From Taxillus chinensis (taxonomy: Eukaryota; Streptophyta; Magnoliopsida; Santalales; Loranthaceae), in the NCBI GenBank assembly GCA_023512835.1, contig CM042087.1, positions 21,457,260 to 21,521,259 of the forward strand: a stretch of DNA of 64,000 bases. Reading direction: 5' to 3'. Position numbers and translations under genes: made by a program. This document shows, one piece after another, positions 11,125 to 22,503 of the stretch (its first letter is position 1; every line of letters starts with the position of its first letter). The notes under the pieces were generated by a model that was not told the DNA's origin, did no database searches, and worked only from the letters and a program-made list of their open reading frames with translations.

Positions 11125-13172
11125 TCAGCTTTGTTGATTTCTTGCGGTGTGTATGAACGACCACTTCTTGTCTTCTTCTCTTTCTATAGGAACCCCCGCA
11201 ACAATGGACTTGCAGTGATAGTTCCAAGGGACTGCTTTATCATCTTTGTATGGGAAAGGCGACGGCTCCTGAATAGTAAGGGTTTTGACCTTTTGCATCA
11301 ATGAGTCGGCCTTCGGCTTCTCCGTGTCTTGGATAATTAGGGGTTTCGGTGCCCCAGGCTTGGGTGCCACCTCGACCTATCGGTGGAGGTCATACGGACC
11401 TCACGATATACCTCCAGCTTTGAAATTTCTAGTCTCTTAGAGTTTAGCAATTCTTGGACTGCTTCTTGAAATTCTTCACATTCCTCTAAGTCGTGTCCAT
11501 AAGTTGTCTTGTGATAGAGGCATCGCTTCCTCCAGTTGTTGCCCCTATTAGCATCGGTCACATCCTTGGTCACTATGAATCCACTCTTGTGTAGGGTCAT
11601 GAATAATTGATACTTGTCCGTCTTGATTGTGGAATCCTGTCTAGGAGAATTTCCATATTCGGCTATTACATGGGCAACATTGCCTGAGTGTTCAGGAAGA
11701 GGGTTGGTACCCACATTGGGAGTGCCAGTCATTTTAGAGAAGTCCAACCATCCAAAGATCTCTTAAATGTTGTATCTTCCTTTTTAGGGCAAAACAACCT
11801 TCGTGTCATGTCCAATTCCACCTCCATGGTATGCGCAACTGGTATCGGCTTTGTACCAATCAGGATATGGAGGGCTTAACTTTTTTAGGGGCACCGGACC
11901 GACAAGTCCCGCTGCCATTAGTCCGGTGTACGCCTCCTGGTGTATGTGATAGGAATTGGATCGAATTTCTCCTTTCCCGTTTTTTGCTTCGCCATGGCTG
12001 TTTTGATTGCTCGGATCGTGATTGGTTAGTTGAGTAAAAGTTCCCGCCCTGAGGCTGATATTGTGGGTTCGGGGCTTGAGCAATGTAGGACACCGTCGAA
12101 GTTCCTCCATAACACCCAGGTGTAGTTGATTGTTGGGGTTGTTGTGACCCGGCGCCGTTATAGTCAGCCTTGGGTTGCCATCTCGCTTGGGATTCTCCTT
12201 CTTTCTTTCGATTGGAGGAAGAGGGCTTTCTAGAAGCTTCATACTTGCTTCCCCCGAGTTTTCCTTCCCTTATGCCACCTTCGATTCGTTCTCCCGAGGC
12301 GACCAGATCTGCGAAGCTACTTGAAACATTCCCAATTAGTTTTTTGTAGTAAACCCCCTTCATGGTGCTGATGAAGAGGGTAGTGAGTTCTCTTTCGGTG
12401 AGTGGAGGCTGAACATCCATTGCTGCCTCTCTCCATCGTCGGGCATAAACTTTGAAGCTTTCATTACTTCCTTTTTCAAATGATCGTAGGCCAACCGATC
12501 TAACGCCGGTTCGGTGACATGCTTGTATTGAGCTAAGAATGCCGTGGCGAGCTCACTCCATGTTACGATACGGCTACCTTCAAGTTGGATGTACCATCGT
12601 AGTGGACCGCCGGTTAGGCTCTCCCGGAAGCAATGCATTAAGAGTTTTCCATTATCCGCATGGGCTGCCATCTTGCGGCGGTACATGGTCACATGTGTTC
12701 TAGGACACCGAGTACCATTGAACTTTTCAAAATCAGGCATCTTGAACTTGGAAGGAAGTACTATGCCTGGCACCAAGCATAAATCATGAGGATCGGTCCC
12801 CCCATATGTTTTCACCCCCTCCACGGCTTTTAGTCGGGCCTCGATGGATTTCCAATCAGATGGTTGAGTGAGGGATTCCACGCCCTCCATGATATTTGGG
12901 GTTGCCGCCCCCATAGCAGGTGGTGTAGGTGGGACTTGATGTGATGCCCCAGGAACCATGTTTCTTGGAGCATAGGCTCGTGAAGCATGTGGAGCTTGCT
13001 CTTGCTCCCGATTAATGGCCCCCGCAGTTGGGCTAGCTTCTCTCTCCGAAGTCGGCTTGGCAAGCATGTCCATCATAGTCTTCAACTGGGCCCGCACTTG
13101 GAGCATGCTTCCCCCGATCTCTTCTTGAGCCTTGCTCAAGACCAGAAGTCTATCCTCGGTATGTTCTTCCAT
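11125..13172 (-). pseudogene. gag: Ogre-like Gag
   Basis: The ATG at 13172 starts MEEHTEDRLLVLSKAQEEIG with a predicted helical N-terminus. The Gag core follows with FKMPDFEKFNGTRCPRTHV, GPLRWYIQLE and WSELATAFLAQY, then a basic Ser/Gln-rich region. Two knuckle-like motifs are seen: CAYHGGGIGHDT near 11820 and CLYHKTTYGHDLEEC near 11515. The tail PAPFPYKDDKAVPWNYH-like segment is typical of Ogre Gag ends. Frames change near 12400, 12000 and 11760, so no single chain is made as written. Confidence 0.88.
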
Positions 13173-13496
13173 TGGAGGAGATGACTGGTGGCTGGAAGAC
13201 CTTAAGTTGTATGAGTGCCCAATTCTGCCGAAAATCCTCTAGCAAACCTGGAGAATCTGGAAAGTTTATTTTGGTTCTCACTTTTTAAGTATGAGTGCAT
13301 GATATGCATGAGATGCAAAGACACAAACTTTATTAAGTTGGAAACCAAACTTAACTTCAAAGGGTACAAACAGTCAAACTGAATTTAAAGCAAGAAAAAT
13401 GACATGAAATCCTTAAAACTACATGTTCTAGGACAAGCTTTGATTATCTCCTAGCATCGTCTTCTTCGGAGGTTCCTTAGTCTTTCATTCTCCTGT
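13173..13496 (-). other. Spacer between ORF1 and gag
   Basis: Non-coding, A/T-rich. It contains TGCATGATATGCATGAGATG followed by a run coding nothing, matching in kind the spacer words at 9700-9760 and 14998-15030. Confidence 0.6.
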
Positions 13497-14983
13497 TCAA
13501 GCCTGTTGATGACCATCCCCCTTGCCAATGATTGCTTCCTTGCATGACTCTTTCTGCATCTTAGTCGCTTCCAACTGCTCCACCATCTTCCGTATAGCCT
13601 TCCCCCTGTTCTTGCATCGTTTCTTTCGTGAAACGGCGTTCTCTTGTAACAAGGATGTAGTTGTATCTAGGACAACCACAGGTTCTTCATTAGAGGCCAC
13701 CTCTTCAAGTTGCAGTGTCCTCGCCTGTGTTGGGGAGAGGGAATAACTTCTCTTTCCATGCCTTGTATTCTGATAAGACAGGAGTAGCATGTAGGTTGGC
13801 CTTGATTCGTCGAGGGGTGGCCCAAGCTCTGTGCATCTCAAAGATTGCCCGCTTTGCCCCAGGAGCTCCATATTCTCTATCACAGGATTCCATTCCATGT
13901 AAGACCGGGACGATTTGACGCCCCTCAAGTTGTCTTCCCACCCGTAATGGTGCGTATGCGGTGCTTCCCCAAGGGCCAATTAGTGGGACCCAATTATAGC
14001 TGCCGCAGCCTATATAGCATGCTTGATCTATGCATCCAGGGGGCCCTCCAAATGATATCCTCATCTCCTAGTGTATGGAACTTGTGCATCCAACCTTCCT
14101 TGTCATTGGGTAGCCGCCACCCACTTGTTTAGAATATCTATCAAGGTTGTAGCAGGTACGCATACACTTCCTTGAAGCGTGGAAAGATGCATGGGAAGTG
14201 ACTCTTCAACCATGTGCATAGGAGAGGAAGACAACCTCTGAATTGTCCTCGGCCTCTTACTCGGATGTAGGATAAGGACCTAATGGTTTCGACTAAGATG
14301 GCAGGAACAGGATCATTTCCCTTTATCAATTGCAGGACAAGTTCCAGGACTTCCCCGTCAATGAAGTTTGGATTTCGAGGGAAAATGAAGCAGACTATAG
14401 ACAGCAACGGTGAAAAGTATATGGGTCTCCTCTTGAGTTGAATGTTGCATCATCCTCTTGAAGAACTCCCATGGAACAACTTCATGCTTCCCATCATTTT
14501 GAATGATTGGAGGAACTTCTTTAGCTTGTATATCTAGGAGACAAGCCAAAGTACGCCAACATGATTTTCGAGGATCATAGTTGAAGATTGCCTTCTTTTG
14601 ATCAACTTCTTGATCAAGAAGCCTTTTGTATTCTTCAATAGTTGGGACCAAATCCACGCCATTAAAACAGAAGCACCTTCGCCTTGGATCCCGAAGTTCA
14701 TCTGCAATGATCATGTTCTCATCTATTGGTAGTTGAGTTAGATGTAACATATCCCCAAAGTGCTTGATGTATACGGCTTGACTCCTTGAAGACCACCTCC
14801 TCCATATAGATGTGAGTTCAGGAGCATGATTCTTTGGGAGCTTAATGTGTATGTCTCGGACCTTCGTGGCTCCTCTTGAGAAAAATTTCCCAAGTCCCTT
14901 TGGATTATCCTTGATGCGAGAGCGACCTCTTGAATGTTTTCTTTGTCCACCTTGTCGGTTAGAAGACGATCAAAGCTTGCCAT
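13497..14983 (-). pseudogene. Ogre-like ORF1 upstream of gag (DUF7745-type)
   Basis: The start at ATG 14983 gives MASFDRLLTDKVDKENIQEV. Later, in other frames, come PTIEEYKRLL, CWRTLACLLDIQAKEV, VPWEFFKRMM, NPNFIDGEVLELVLQLI, PVPAILVETIRSLSYIR, CLPLLCTWLKSHF and WATPRRIKANLHATPV, and a Lys/Glu-rich helical C-terminus (VEQLEATKMQKES). Ogre elements are known for an ORF of unknown function here, and the WLxSHF and ILAET-type words are those of a plant family I recognise as DUF7745. Four or more frame changes break it. Function is unknown; no transposase, nuclease or capsid motif is visible. Confidence 0.75.
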
Positions 14984-15573
14984 GTTTCCTAAATGAATGT
15001 GTGCAATGCTATGATATGCAATGAATGAGAATGAAGGGTTAGTAGACAATAATTGATAATATATACAAGGGGTTAGTACATGGACAATATATACGAAGTT
15101 CAAGCAAGGCAAGTACACAAATGTCATAACAAGGCTCAAACACATGAAGGTCATGCCCTTGATGGGCTTCTAAATCTGCCTATCTTATTCATTGGTTCCC
15201 AAGCATTCCCTACTTAGCCTTGTACCACGAGGGCATTAACAAGAACTAAGAGGGAGCCCCCGTACCCCAAAGGGCATTAACGGAGGGGGTCCTTCTTGTA
15301 CCTCTTGGGGCATTAACAAGAAAGGACCACCTGCCGAGTGAGACATTTCGGGTATTCCACGTAGACAAGCACAACCAAGTCCACGTGGGCAAACCTTTAC
15401 TAGCCTCTTCTAATCCTGTTGTGTTAAAGAAAACCCGGGTATAGGGTTAGAGAAAGAGAGAGAAGCATGTATGCATAGTTAAAACAATTATAGAATAAAA
15501 GAAAATAAACAGAAAAGAAACAAGCAAGCAAAAATTCCAAAAATTGAGACCATGGCTAGACTCTCACAGACAG
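14984..15573 (-). other. Ogre-like 5' leader
   Basis: About 590 bases between PBS and ORF1. It contains three copies of an AAGGGCATTAAC or GGGGCATTAAC word (about 15228-15320) with C/G runs between them. No ORF of note. Confidence 0.6.
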
Positions 15574-15590
15574 CCCCAAGCGAGTCGCCA
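15574..15590 (-). promoter_or_regulatory. Primer binding site, tRNA-Arg type
   Basis: One base inside the 5' LTR, the minus strand reads TGGCGACTCGCTTGGGG. It agrees with the complement of the 3' end of plant tRNA-Arg(ACG), TGGCGACTCCACTGGGG, except in the middle three bases. tRNA-Arg priming is known for Ogre elements. Confidence 0.85.
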
Positions 15591-15591
15591 G

Positions 15592-18500
15592 TGTCATCAC
15601 CCGTTTTTGACCGGGCTCGTGCGCTTTTGTGAAAGGACTCCATGCTAGTTCATTCCATTGATCCTAGAGTCATCCTGCACAAGGCTCGCACAAACCATTA
15701 AAGAAAAGAAAAACACAGAGTCGCCACCAAACAAATTAAAGGTGTGATTGGGCACCTAGAAAAAGAAAGGTCTACGGTTCCAGAGAATTAGGTTCGGGAG
15801 TCGGTTACGTGTGGGGGAAGGAAGAAAAATTCTTGCACCCCCACAACGCCCACAATTGGTACCTAGTCTTGATCTATGGGTGTTTGCTTGCTCTATTATT
15901 TATTCTAGAAAAGAGTTTTTGTATTTTTAATTTTAAGAAAAAGAAAGATTTTAGGATCTAGGCCTTAAAACAACAAAGAAAAAGATTTTAATAAAGTAAA
16001 TAAAAAGGGACATTCTAATTTTAGAAAAAGAATGTGGGATCTAGGCCCATGTGTCAGTGTGCATTTTTATAAGAAAACAAAAGTAATTTTCCTTTTTTAA
16101 AAGAAAACAAAAGCAATTTGAATTCAAATAAGAAAATACCGCCACAATTGATATTGGTCCAAGTAGACTAGGATGTGAGCATCTAGGGCTCAACCCTCAT
16201 GACCGCCCAGGCCTTGTTTAAATTTTTCTAGAAGAGATTTGAGTTTTGTTTTTTTTACATTTTATTATTTTTTATATTTTCGTTTTTCTACTTTAGAGAG
16301 ATGAGAAAAAAGGAAAAAGAGCAGTTTTGGGTTTTATGTTTGAAAACAATGTAAAAAAAAAAATAAGATAAAATAAAATAAAAGTAGAGAACCTGGAGGA
16401 AAGAAAATGATGCGGTGGGAGCCCCTTTTTCCTTCGAGTAATGCCTTCAAAGAGTTTCTGAAAGCACAAAGGTTAGAAAAAGAATTTTTCCAATGTCGGC
16501 TCCTCCCCGTGAAGACGAACGGTGATTCGGGTGTTTTTCCCTTAGAAAATGAGTATATCTCTCTTTATGATTCCCAGGATACTCTCTCTCTCCCTCTCGG
16601 TTTTTATCTCTTGGAAATTTAGTCGGAAAGCTCTCTCTCTGGAATAACCTCCTCCGATACTTGATAATTGATGCCCCTCTTTGCCTCTTGGGGCGTCTAT
16701 TTATAGGAATCCCCGGGGAGACAGCCCGTGCCTCGGCATTTATTGGATGCCTTACGGTCCCATGAGTCAACTACATCGTTCCAATGAATTAATGACTTCG
16801 GAAATGGAATTCTCGGTTCCCAGCGATTTACAATAATTCACGAGTTCCGTGCTTTGAAAAAAGGAGTCCAGTGCTCGAAAATAAATAAATCGTTTGAGAT
16901 TATTTAATCCTCTGTTGTACCTGGACGCTTTGGTGGGTAAGGGCGGAATGCATTTCGGATGTATTAGAGCCGTTGGGAATTAATGGTCATGCAATCCCCC
17001 AGGGGTCAACCGTGATGTCCCGAGGAAAATGACATTTAATTACGGAGGTCTTCCGTCCCTATGCTCAAAAATGGAGTTCCGAGACATTTGAATGTAATAT
17101 TTGGAGACTCCTCAATTCCCACGCTTAAAAAGAGGGTTCCGAGACACTGCTGGCATTTAATGCACTTAAAAAGAATTTTCGGAGTCCCGATGCTTTGGAG
17201 TCACTCCCAGACCTGTAGAGGAGCTATTTTGGAGTTTTTCAAAATTATTGACCAGGTTTGACCTCCGGATCTAGGCTTATTCCGGATCAGTGGCCTTATT
17301 CCGCATCTATAGGTCCTCATTCCGTATTAACAAGTCCTTATTCCGCACTAATGAGCTTATTCCGCATCAATAGGTTTAGCTCGGATTTGACCAAGTTTGA
17401 CCTCCGGATCTGCGCTTATTCCGGATCAGTGGCCTTAGTCCACATCAGTAAGTCCTTATTCCGCATCAGTTGACCAAGTTTGACCACCGGATCTGGGCTT
17501 AGTCCGGATCAGTAAGTCCTTACTCCGCATCAGTTGACCAAGTTTGACCTCCGGATCTGCGCTTATTCCGGATCAGTGGCCTTAGTCCGCATCAGTAAGT
17601 CCTTATTCCGCATCAGTTGACCAAGTTTGACCACCGGATCTGGGCTTAGTCCGGATCTGTAAGTCCTTACTCCGCATCGAGTTGACCAAGTTTGACCACC
17701 TGGATTTGGGCTTAGTCCGGGATCTGTAAGTCCTTACTCCGATCAGTTGACCAAGTTTGACCACCGGATTTGGGCTTAGTCCGGATTTGTAAGTCCTTAC
17801 TCCGCATCGTTGACCAAGTTTGACCACCGGATCGGGCTTAGTCCGGATCTGTAAGTCCTTACTCCGCATCAGTTGACCAAGTTTGACCACCGGATTTGGG
17901 CTTAGCCCGGATTTGGGCTTAGTCCGGATTTGACCAAGTTTGACCGCCGGATTTGGGTTTAGTCCGGATTTGACCAAGTTTGACCACCGGATCTGGGCTT
18001 AGTCCGGATTTGACCAAGTTTGACCGCCGGATTTGGGTTTAGTCCGGATTTGACCAAGTTTGACCACCGGATTTGGGTTTCCCCAAAAATTTCCGTGTGT
18101 GGGCTCGGTCGCCACGTGGCGCCTCTACTTGGGCTTCCTTAGGCCTCTCTTGTTATCACTTGCTGTGTAAGGAGAGTGCCTTTGTATATATCTTGGGCGA
18201 AGTAGAAGCAAACCTGGCAATGTGGGACAAACATGCATATGAAGAACCAAAATTCGTGAAAAATTGGCAGATTTTTGGGGCAACTTCAAAAATTCATAAC
18301 ATTCTCCACAGAGCTCGGATTAGGGCCAAATTGGTCTTGTTTTGCTCTAAATTCTGTTATCTATCTCTTGAAATTGGAATCACTCCAAACGGATCATCCA
18401 TTTAAGAGAAAAGTGGGAAATACCGCACAGAGGTACATGATAAAGTGAGCATTCTGCCCGTCTGATTCAAAAATTCATAGTTAATTGCATAGAACTCGGA

Positions 18501-19161
18501 TTACCTTCAAACCAATTGGAGATGATAGATAAAGATGTTATCTAACTAATGCAATTGACTTTGTTCATATCCAATGAGTATTGAGAAAGTTATTGGCAAA
18601 ATAGTGCGCTGCGCACTAGCTGTCTCCCCCAAATTTGCACAAGGTTTGGTTGCCAACTTTGAAAAATCATAACTAATTGAATACAACCCGGAATATTCTC
18701 AAACCAATTGGAGATGATAGATAAAGATGTTATCTAACTAATGCAATTGACTTTGTTCAGATCCAATGAGTATTGAGAAAGTTATTGGCAAAATAGTGCG
18801 CTGCGCACTAGCTGTCTCCCCCAAATTTGCACAAGGTTTGGTTGCCAACTTTGAAAAATCATAACTAATTGAATACAACCCGGAATATTCTCAAACCAAT
18901 TGGAAATGATAGATAAAGGTGTTATCTAATCAATTCAATTGACTTTGTTGGATTACGACAAGTATCGGGGAAGTTATTAATAAAATAGCGGGCTGCCCAC
19001 TGGTTGTCCAATTCAACTTGATGTTTTTATCATAATCATTTCATTTCTCCTCGGAATCAAGCGTGGTCAAGTGCGTTATTCTCCAAATGTCATCCTCTGT
19101 CACTTAGTGGTCCTTCGCCAAGTACGATTGCGATCTAACCTGGTCAAAATGGGGTGCAACA
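15592..19161 (-). repeat. Ogre-like 5' LTR
   Basis: Partner of 675-4239: same ends, same internal arrays, five bases longer. Coding begins to its left, so this is the promoter-bearing LTR. A possible TATA on the minus strand is at about 16691-16697 (CTATAAATA context, plus-strand GTCTATTTATAGG), followed in sense by GA-rich leader sequence near 16560-16640. Confidence 0.95.
17250..18080. repeat. 64-bp tandem array in Ogre-like 5' LTR
   Basis: Copy of the 2340-3160 array. Here the units read CATCAGT and TCCGGATCAG where the other LTR often has CATCGGT and TAGGATCGG. Confidence 0.9.
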
Positions 19162-19511
19162 ATAGCAATTGCACTAGTGTTGTCGCAGTAGAGTGGAATA
19201 GATGACATGTTGAAACCGTAGTCAGTAAGTTGACTTTGCATCCAGAGTAGCTGTGCGCAGCAACTTCCAGCAGCTATATATTCCGCCTCAGCAGTAGAGG
19301 TTGATATGGAATTTTGCTTCTTACTGAACCATGAAATTAATCTATTTCCAAGAAACTGACACGTACCACTTATGCTCTTCCTGTCGATGCGACATCCAGT
19401 GAAGTCGGCATCAGAGTATTCGGATAAGGTGAAGTTGGACTCCTTTGGGTACCAGAGTCCCAAATTCATCGTTCCCTTGAGATACCTTAATATCCGTTTA
19501 ACATGAAGCAT
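19162..19511 (-). pseudogene. pol: Copia-1 RNase H, N-terminal part
   Basis: Reads ILRYLKGTMNLGLWYP, YSDADFTGCRIDRKS, SGTCQFLGNRLISWFSKKQN, STSTAEAEYIAAGSCCAQLL and LYCDNTSAIAI up to the Ogre LTR edge, with the catalytic Asp, Glu and Asp of Ty1-copia RNase H visible. The remainder is at 354-674. It is broken only by the insertion plus a small frame change to RT near 19500. Confidence 0.92.
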
Positions 19512-19939
19512 ATGTGACTCCTTGGGATTCGCCTGATATCATGCACCAGATGCAAGTTGCAAACATAATGTCCGGGCGACTTACCTGGAAGATACAGCAA
19601 GGATCCTATCATCCCTCTGTAGTCAGTCACATTTACTGATATGCCGTCCACATCAGGATCTAACTTGGCACTGACAGGCATGGGAGTTTTAACGGGAGAT
19701 GAACCTTCCATACCAAATTTCTTAATAAGATCGCGTGTGTACTTAGCTTGATTAATGAAGATTCCTTCCTTTAATTGTTTAACTTCTATTCCGAGGAAGT
19801 AGGACAGTTCTCCCATCATGCTCATCTGAAACTTGCCTGTCATCAACTTAGCAAACTCTTCACAAAGCTTCGGATTCGTTGATCCGAAAATGATATCATC
19901 CACATATATCTGTACGATTAGAGTGTGTCCTTTCTCTTT
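19487..19939 (-). pseudogene. pol: Copia-1 reverse transcriptase, C-terminal part
   Basis: Contains the active-site strand IYVDDIIFGSTNP, then FQMSMMGELSYFLGIEV and DYRGMIGSLLYL. A break near 19930 separates it from 19940-21310, and another near 19500 from RNase H. Confidence 0.92.
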
Positions 19940-21310
19940 TCATAGAAATAAGGTGGTGTCTATCTTTCCTTTTTGGAAGTTGTGAGCAAGTATGAATTCT
20001 GACAGTGTGTCGTACCAGGCTCTTGGAGCTTGCTTCAAAACATATAAACCTTTCTGAAGTTTGTAGACTAGATGTCCTGCTTTAGGTTCAATGAAACCGG
20101 GAGGTTGTTCTACGTAAACCTCCTCTTGAAGATCTCCATTCAGGAATGTGCTCTTGACGTCCATTTGATAAACTATGAAGTTTTCATATGAAGCATATGC
20201 CAGAAACATTCGGATTGCCTCAAGTCTTGCTACTGGAGCAAAGGTCTCATCATAGTCTATTCCTTCTTCTTGACGATATCCTTTGGCTACCAGTCTGGCT
20301 TTGTTCCGGATTACTATTCCATCCGTATCAAGCTTGTTTCGGAACACCCATTTAACTCCAATGACTTGCTGAGACTTAGGCCTTGGTACTAAAGTCCACA
20401 CATTATTTCTCTTAAATTGATTCAGCTCTTCTTGCATGGCTTCTATCCAATTCGAATCCTGAAGAGCTTCATCTGCCACCTTTGGTTCTATTAGAGATAG
20501 AAAACACGAGTAAAGACTCATGTTGGAGGTGGCTACTCTTGTTCTTACACCAACAGTAGGATCACCAATCACTTGATCTAAGGGATGGTTTCGGGTCCAT
20601 CTGTAATTCTGTGCATGTGATGGATGATCTTGAACAATTTGAAGCTCTGCCAGATTAGGTGGTTCAGGTGTATTTGCTGGTTGAGCTTCGTCTGGACTAG
20701 ATGTTTCCGTATTAGAAGGTACGGTAGAACTAGGTAGTTCTTCAACACTGTTTCTTTCAGTGTTAACTGGTCCAGACGGACTTGAAGGTGCTCCGGAATT
20801 TTGGGTAACCGTAGGAGTATGTCCGGAGCTTAATGATAGTCCTGAGCTCGAGTCATCCGTAGCATCATCCATATAATTTCTTTGTGCCTCGCTGATGCCA
20901 CGTGGTTGGTCAGAATGTATAACAAGAACATTCATAAACTTCGAATAATCGATGTTGCTGTCCAGGACCTGCACATTAGAACTTGAAGAAGCAACTTTTG
21001 ACCAATCAAGATTAGCTTCATCAAAAGTCACATGGATAGATTCTTCAACTTTAAAAAGTTTTCTATTGAAGACTCGATAAGCCTTGCTATGTAATGAGTA
21101 CCCGACAAAAATCCCATCATCAGATTTTGGTTCAAATTTATTCAGGGTCTCTTTGCCATTTATCAATATGTAGCAAGTACACCCAAAAGCACTGAAATGT
21201 GAAATTGAAGGTTTTCGTCCTCTCCACATCTCATAGGGTGTTTTCATGGTAGATTTATTTATTAGAGTTCTGTTCTGAACATAGCAGGCGGTGGACACGA
21301 CTTGACCCAT
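19940..21310 (-). CDS. pol: Copia-1 integrase C-terminus plus reverse transcriptase N-terminus
   Basis: An open frame of 456 codons. Residues about 1-110 are the integrase end ([39 protein letters not shown]). Residues about 120-260 form a Ser/Pro/Thr-rich linker. Residues about 290-456 are the Ty1-copia RT (RVT_2) start: [67 protein letters not shown] and [14 protein letters not shown]. The chosen Met is only where the frame happens to open, since the polyprotein starts in gag. The QMDVK Asp of the RT active site is intact. The downstream neighbour continues the domain after a frame change. Confidence 0.93.
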   Translation of the reverse strand: MGQVVSTACYVQNRTLINKSTMKTPYEMWRGRKPSISHFSAFGCTCYILINGKETLNKFEPKSDDGIFVGYSLHSKAYRVFNRKLFKVEESIHVTFDEANLDWSKVASSSSNVQVLDSNIDYSKFMNVLVIHSDQPRGISEAQRNYMDDATDDSSSGLSLSSGHTPTVTQNSGAPSSPSGPVNTERNSVEELPSSTVPSNTETSSPDEAQPANTPEPPNLAELQIVQDHPSHAQNYRWTRNHPLDQVIGDPTVGVRTRVATSNMSLYSCFLSLIEPKVADEALQDSNWIEAMQEELNQFKRNNVWTLVPRPKSQQVIGVKWVFRNKLDTDGIVIRNKARLVAKGYRQEEGIDYDETFAPVARLEAIRMFLAYASYENFIVYQMDVKSTFLNGDLQEEVYVEQPPGFIEPKAGHLVYKLQKGLYVLKQAPRAWYDTLSEFILAHNFQKGKIDTTLFL

Positions 21311-22020
21311 AGAGCGAGAGGAAGCGTTGCCCCTCCTAACATAGATCTACCACCCTCAACTAAGGTACGATTCTTGCACTCAGCTACCCCATTTTGTTGT
21401 GGAGTTCTGGGCGCAGAGAAGTCATGTTATATGCCATGTTCAGAACAATATGATCTCATTTTTGAAAAATCAAATTCTGTACCATGATCACTCTTGATGC
21501 ACTTTATGCTTAGTCCTTGTGAGTTGCTTATCCAGTTGAAAAGATCTACAAGATGCTCAAAAGTTTGATCCTTTGATTTCAGGAACATCACTCATGTGTA
21601 TCTGGTGAAATCATCGATAACCACAAGGGTATATTTCGCACCAGCCAGTGACGGAACAGAAATAGGACCACAGAGGTCCATATGAAGAAGTTGTAGAGGA
21701 AGCGATTATTGAATTAACTGATTTGCTCTTAAAGCTATGTTTGGTCTGTTTGCCCAGTTGGCATTCTCGACAGAGAGTGTCTCTGGAGAATTTGAGTTTA
21801 GGTAGACCAGTGACAAGATCAAGTGACGCTAATTTAGACAATGTCTTAAAGTTTAAATGTGCACATCGCTTGTGCCATAACCAACTATCTTCATCTAAAG
21901 CTTTAGTGAGGAAGACTACAGGGTAAGAAGAATTATTTCTTAAGACCACTGAGTATATGTCCCCATCTCTTGATCCGGATAACTTAACATCTCCGGATAA
22001 GTTTTCTCTTACTGTACAGG
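21311..22020 (-). pseudogene. pol: Copia-1 GAG-pre-integrase and integrase core
   Basis: Starts with NLSGDVKLSG and VVLRNNSSYPVVFLTK, then the GAG-pre-integrase zinc motif WLWHKRCAHLNFKTLSKLAS ending CRECQLGKQ. The integrase core follows with [18 protein letters not shown] (first Asp), [18 protein letters not shown] (second Asp) and QQNGVAECKNRTLVE (Glu). The catalytic residues are readable over two or three frames; breaks lie near 21600-21700 and 21420. Confidence 0.88.
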
Positions 22021-22073
22021 TGTTGATACCACTTGATGGTCCCTTTCCTGTTCAAGTTCATTCTCGAGTCTTT
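22021..22073 (-). pseudogene. Copia-1 deletion junction, Gag coiled coil to pre-integrase
   Basis: When the Tekay insertion is removed, gag continues ...IVKRLENELEQERDHQ and within about 15 codons meets a stop, after which integrase-side sequence follows in another frame. The protease core (normally a DSG-type motif) is absent, so an internal deletion pre-dates the Tekay insertion. Confidence 0.7.
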
Positions 22074-22164
22074 TGTAAGGACCCGTAGCTTGAGTTAGTC
22101 ACAGTTCTGCCTTCTAAGTAGAGTTTTTCTAGATTTTGACCTAGTAAATGGACTCAAATGAATT

Positions 22165-22374
22165 CACGTGCAAAAGGAAAGATGCTTAGAATGATGTCCT
22201 CTATCTACCACAGAAGTTTCAGGCCAAACAGACGTATATGTGAGGTGCACGTGAAATGGGTCCAATTCACGTGCAAGTGTGGTTGTCTTCTAAATGATGC
22301 AAGGAGACTAGGGGTGAAGTTTGAGAGCATTTGGAGTGCATATGGAGTTGCACGTGAATTGGGGAATTCACGTG
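22165..22374 (+). promoter_or_regulatory. G-box hairpin cluster of Tekay LTR
   Basis: CACGTG occurs at 22165, 22248, 22268, 22351 and 22369. The last two sit in perfect 13-base inverted arms (22348-22360 and 22365-22377) with a GGGG loop. CACGTG is the G-box, bound by plant bZIP and bHLH factors. The 3' LTR has the same set from 29412. Confidence 0.75.
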
Positions 22375-22503
22375 CAAATTGGCATGCAGGATTATTTTGC
22401 ATGGTTCCCTTGGTTTTGTCATTCTAATGATCTTTCTCCAAAGGACCATGTTGAAATTCTGAGTATTTTGGCCTATATGGGTGCGGAAAGGTGCTAACTT
22501 GTG

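Larger units (their letters stand above)
675..19161 (-). mobile_element. Full-length Tat/Ogre-like Ty3-gypsy retrotransposon (18.5 kb)
   Basis: Two LTRs of about 3.57 kb (675-4239 and 15592-19161) flank about 11.35 kb of internal DNA read on the minus strand. Order in sense: 5' LTR, tRNA-Arg-type PBS, extra ORF, gag, protease, RT, RNase H, archaeal-type RNase H, integrase, tandem-repeat-rich 3' region, polypurine tract, 3' LTR. Very long LTRs, an ORF ahead of gag and a second RNase H are known marks of the Tat lineage, Ogre branch. LTRs are nearly identical, so the insertion is young, yet the coding region carries about ten frame changes. Confidence 0.95.

Noticed and set aside
22034..22048. 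GATACCACTTGATGGTCCC near 22026-22044 looks like the Copia PBS/LTR edge at 32573
   Set aside because: It lies at the gag/pre-integrase joint and reads as coding sense on the minus strand; no LTR follows. It may still mark the deletion breakpoint, so it was kept only as a note.
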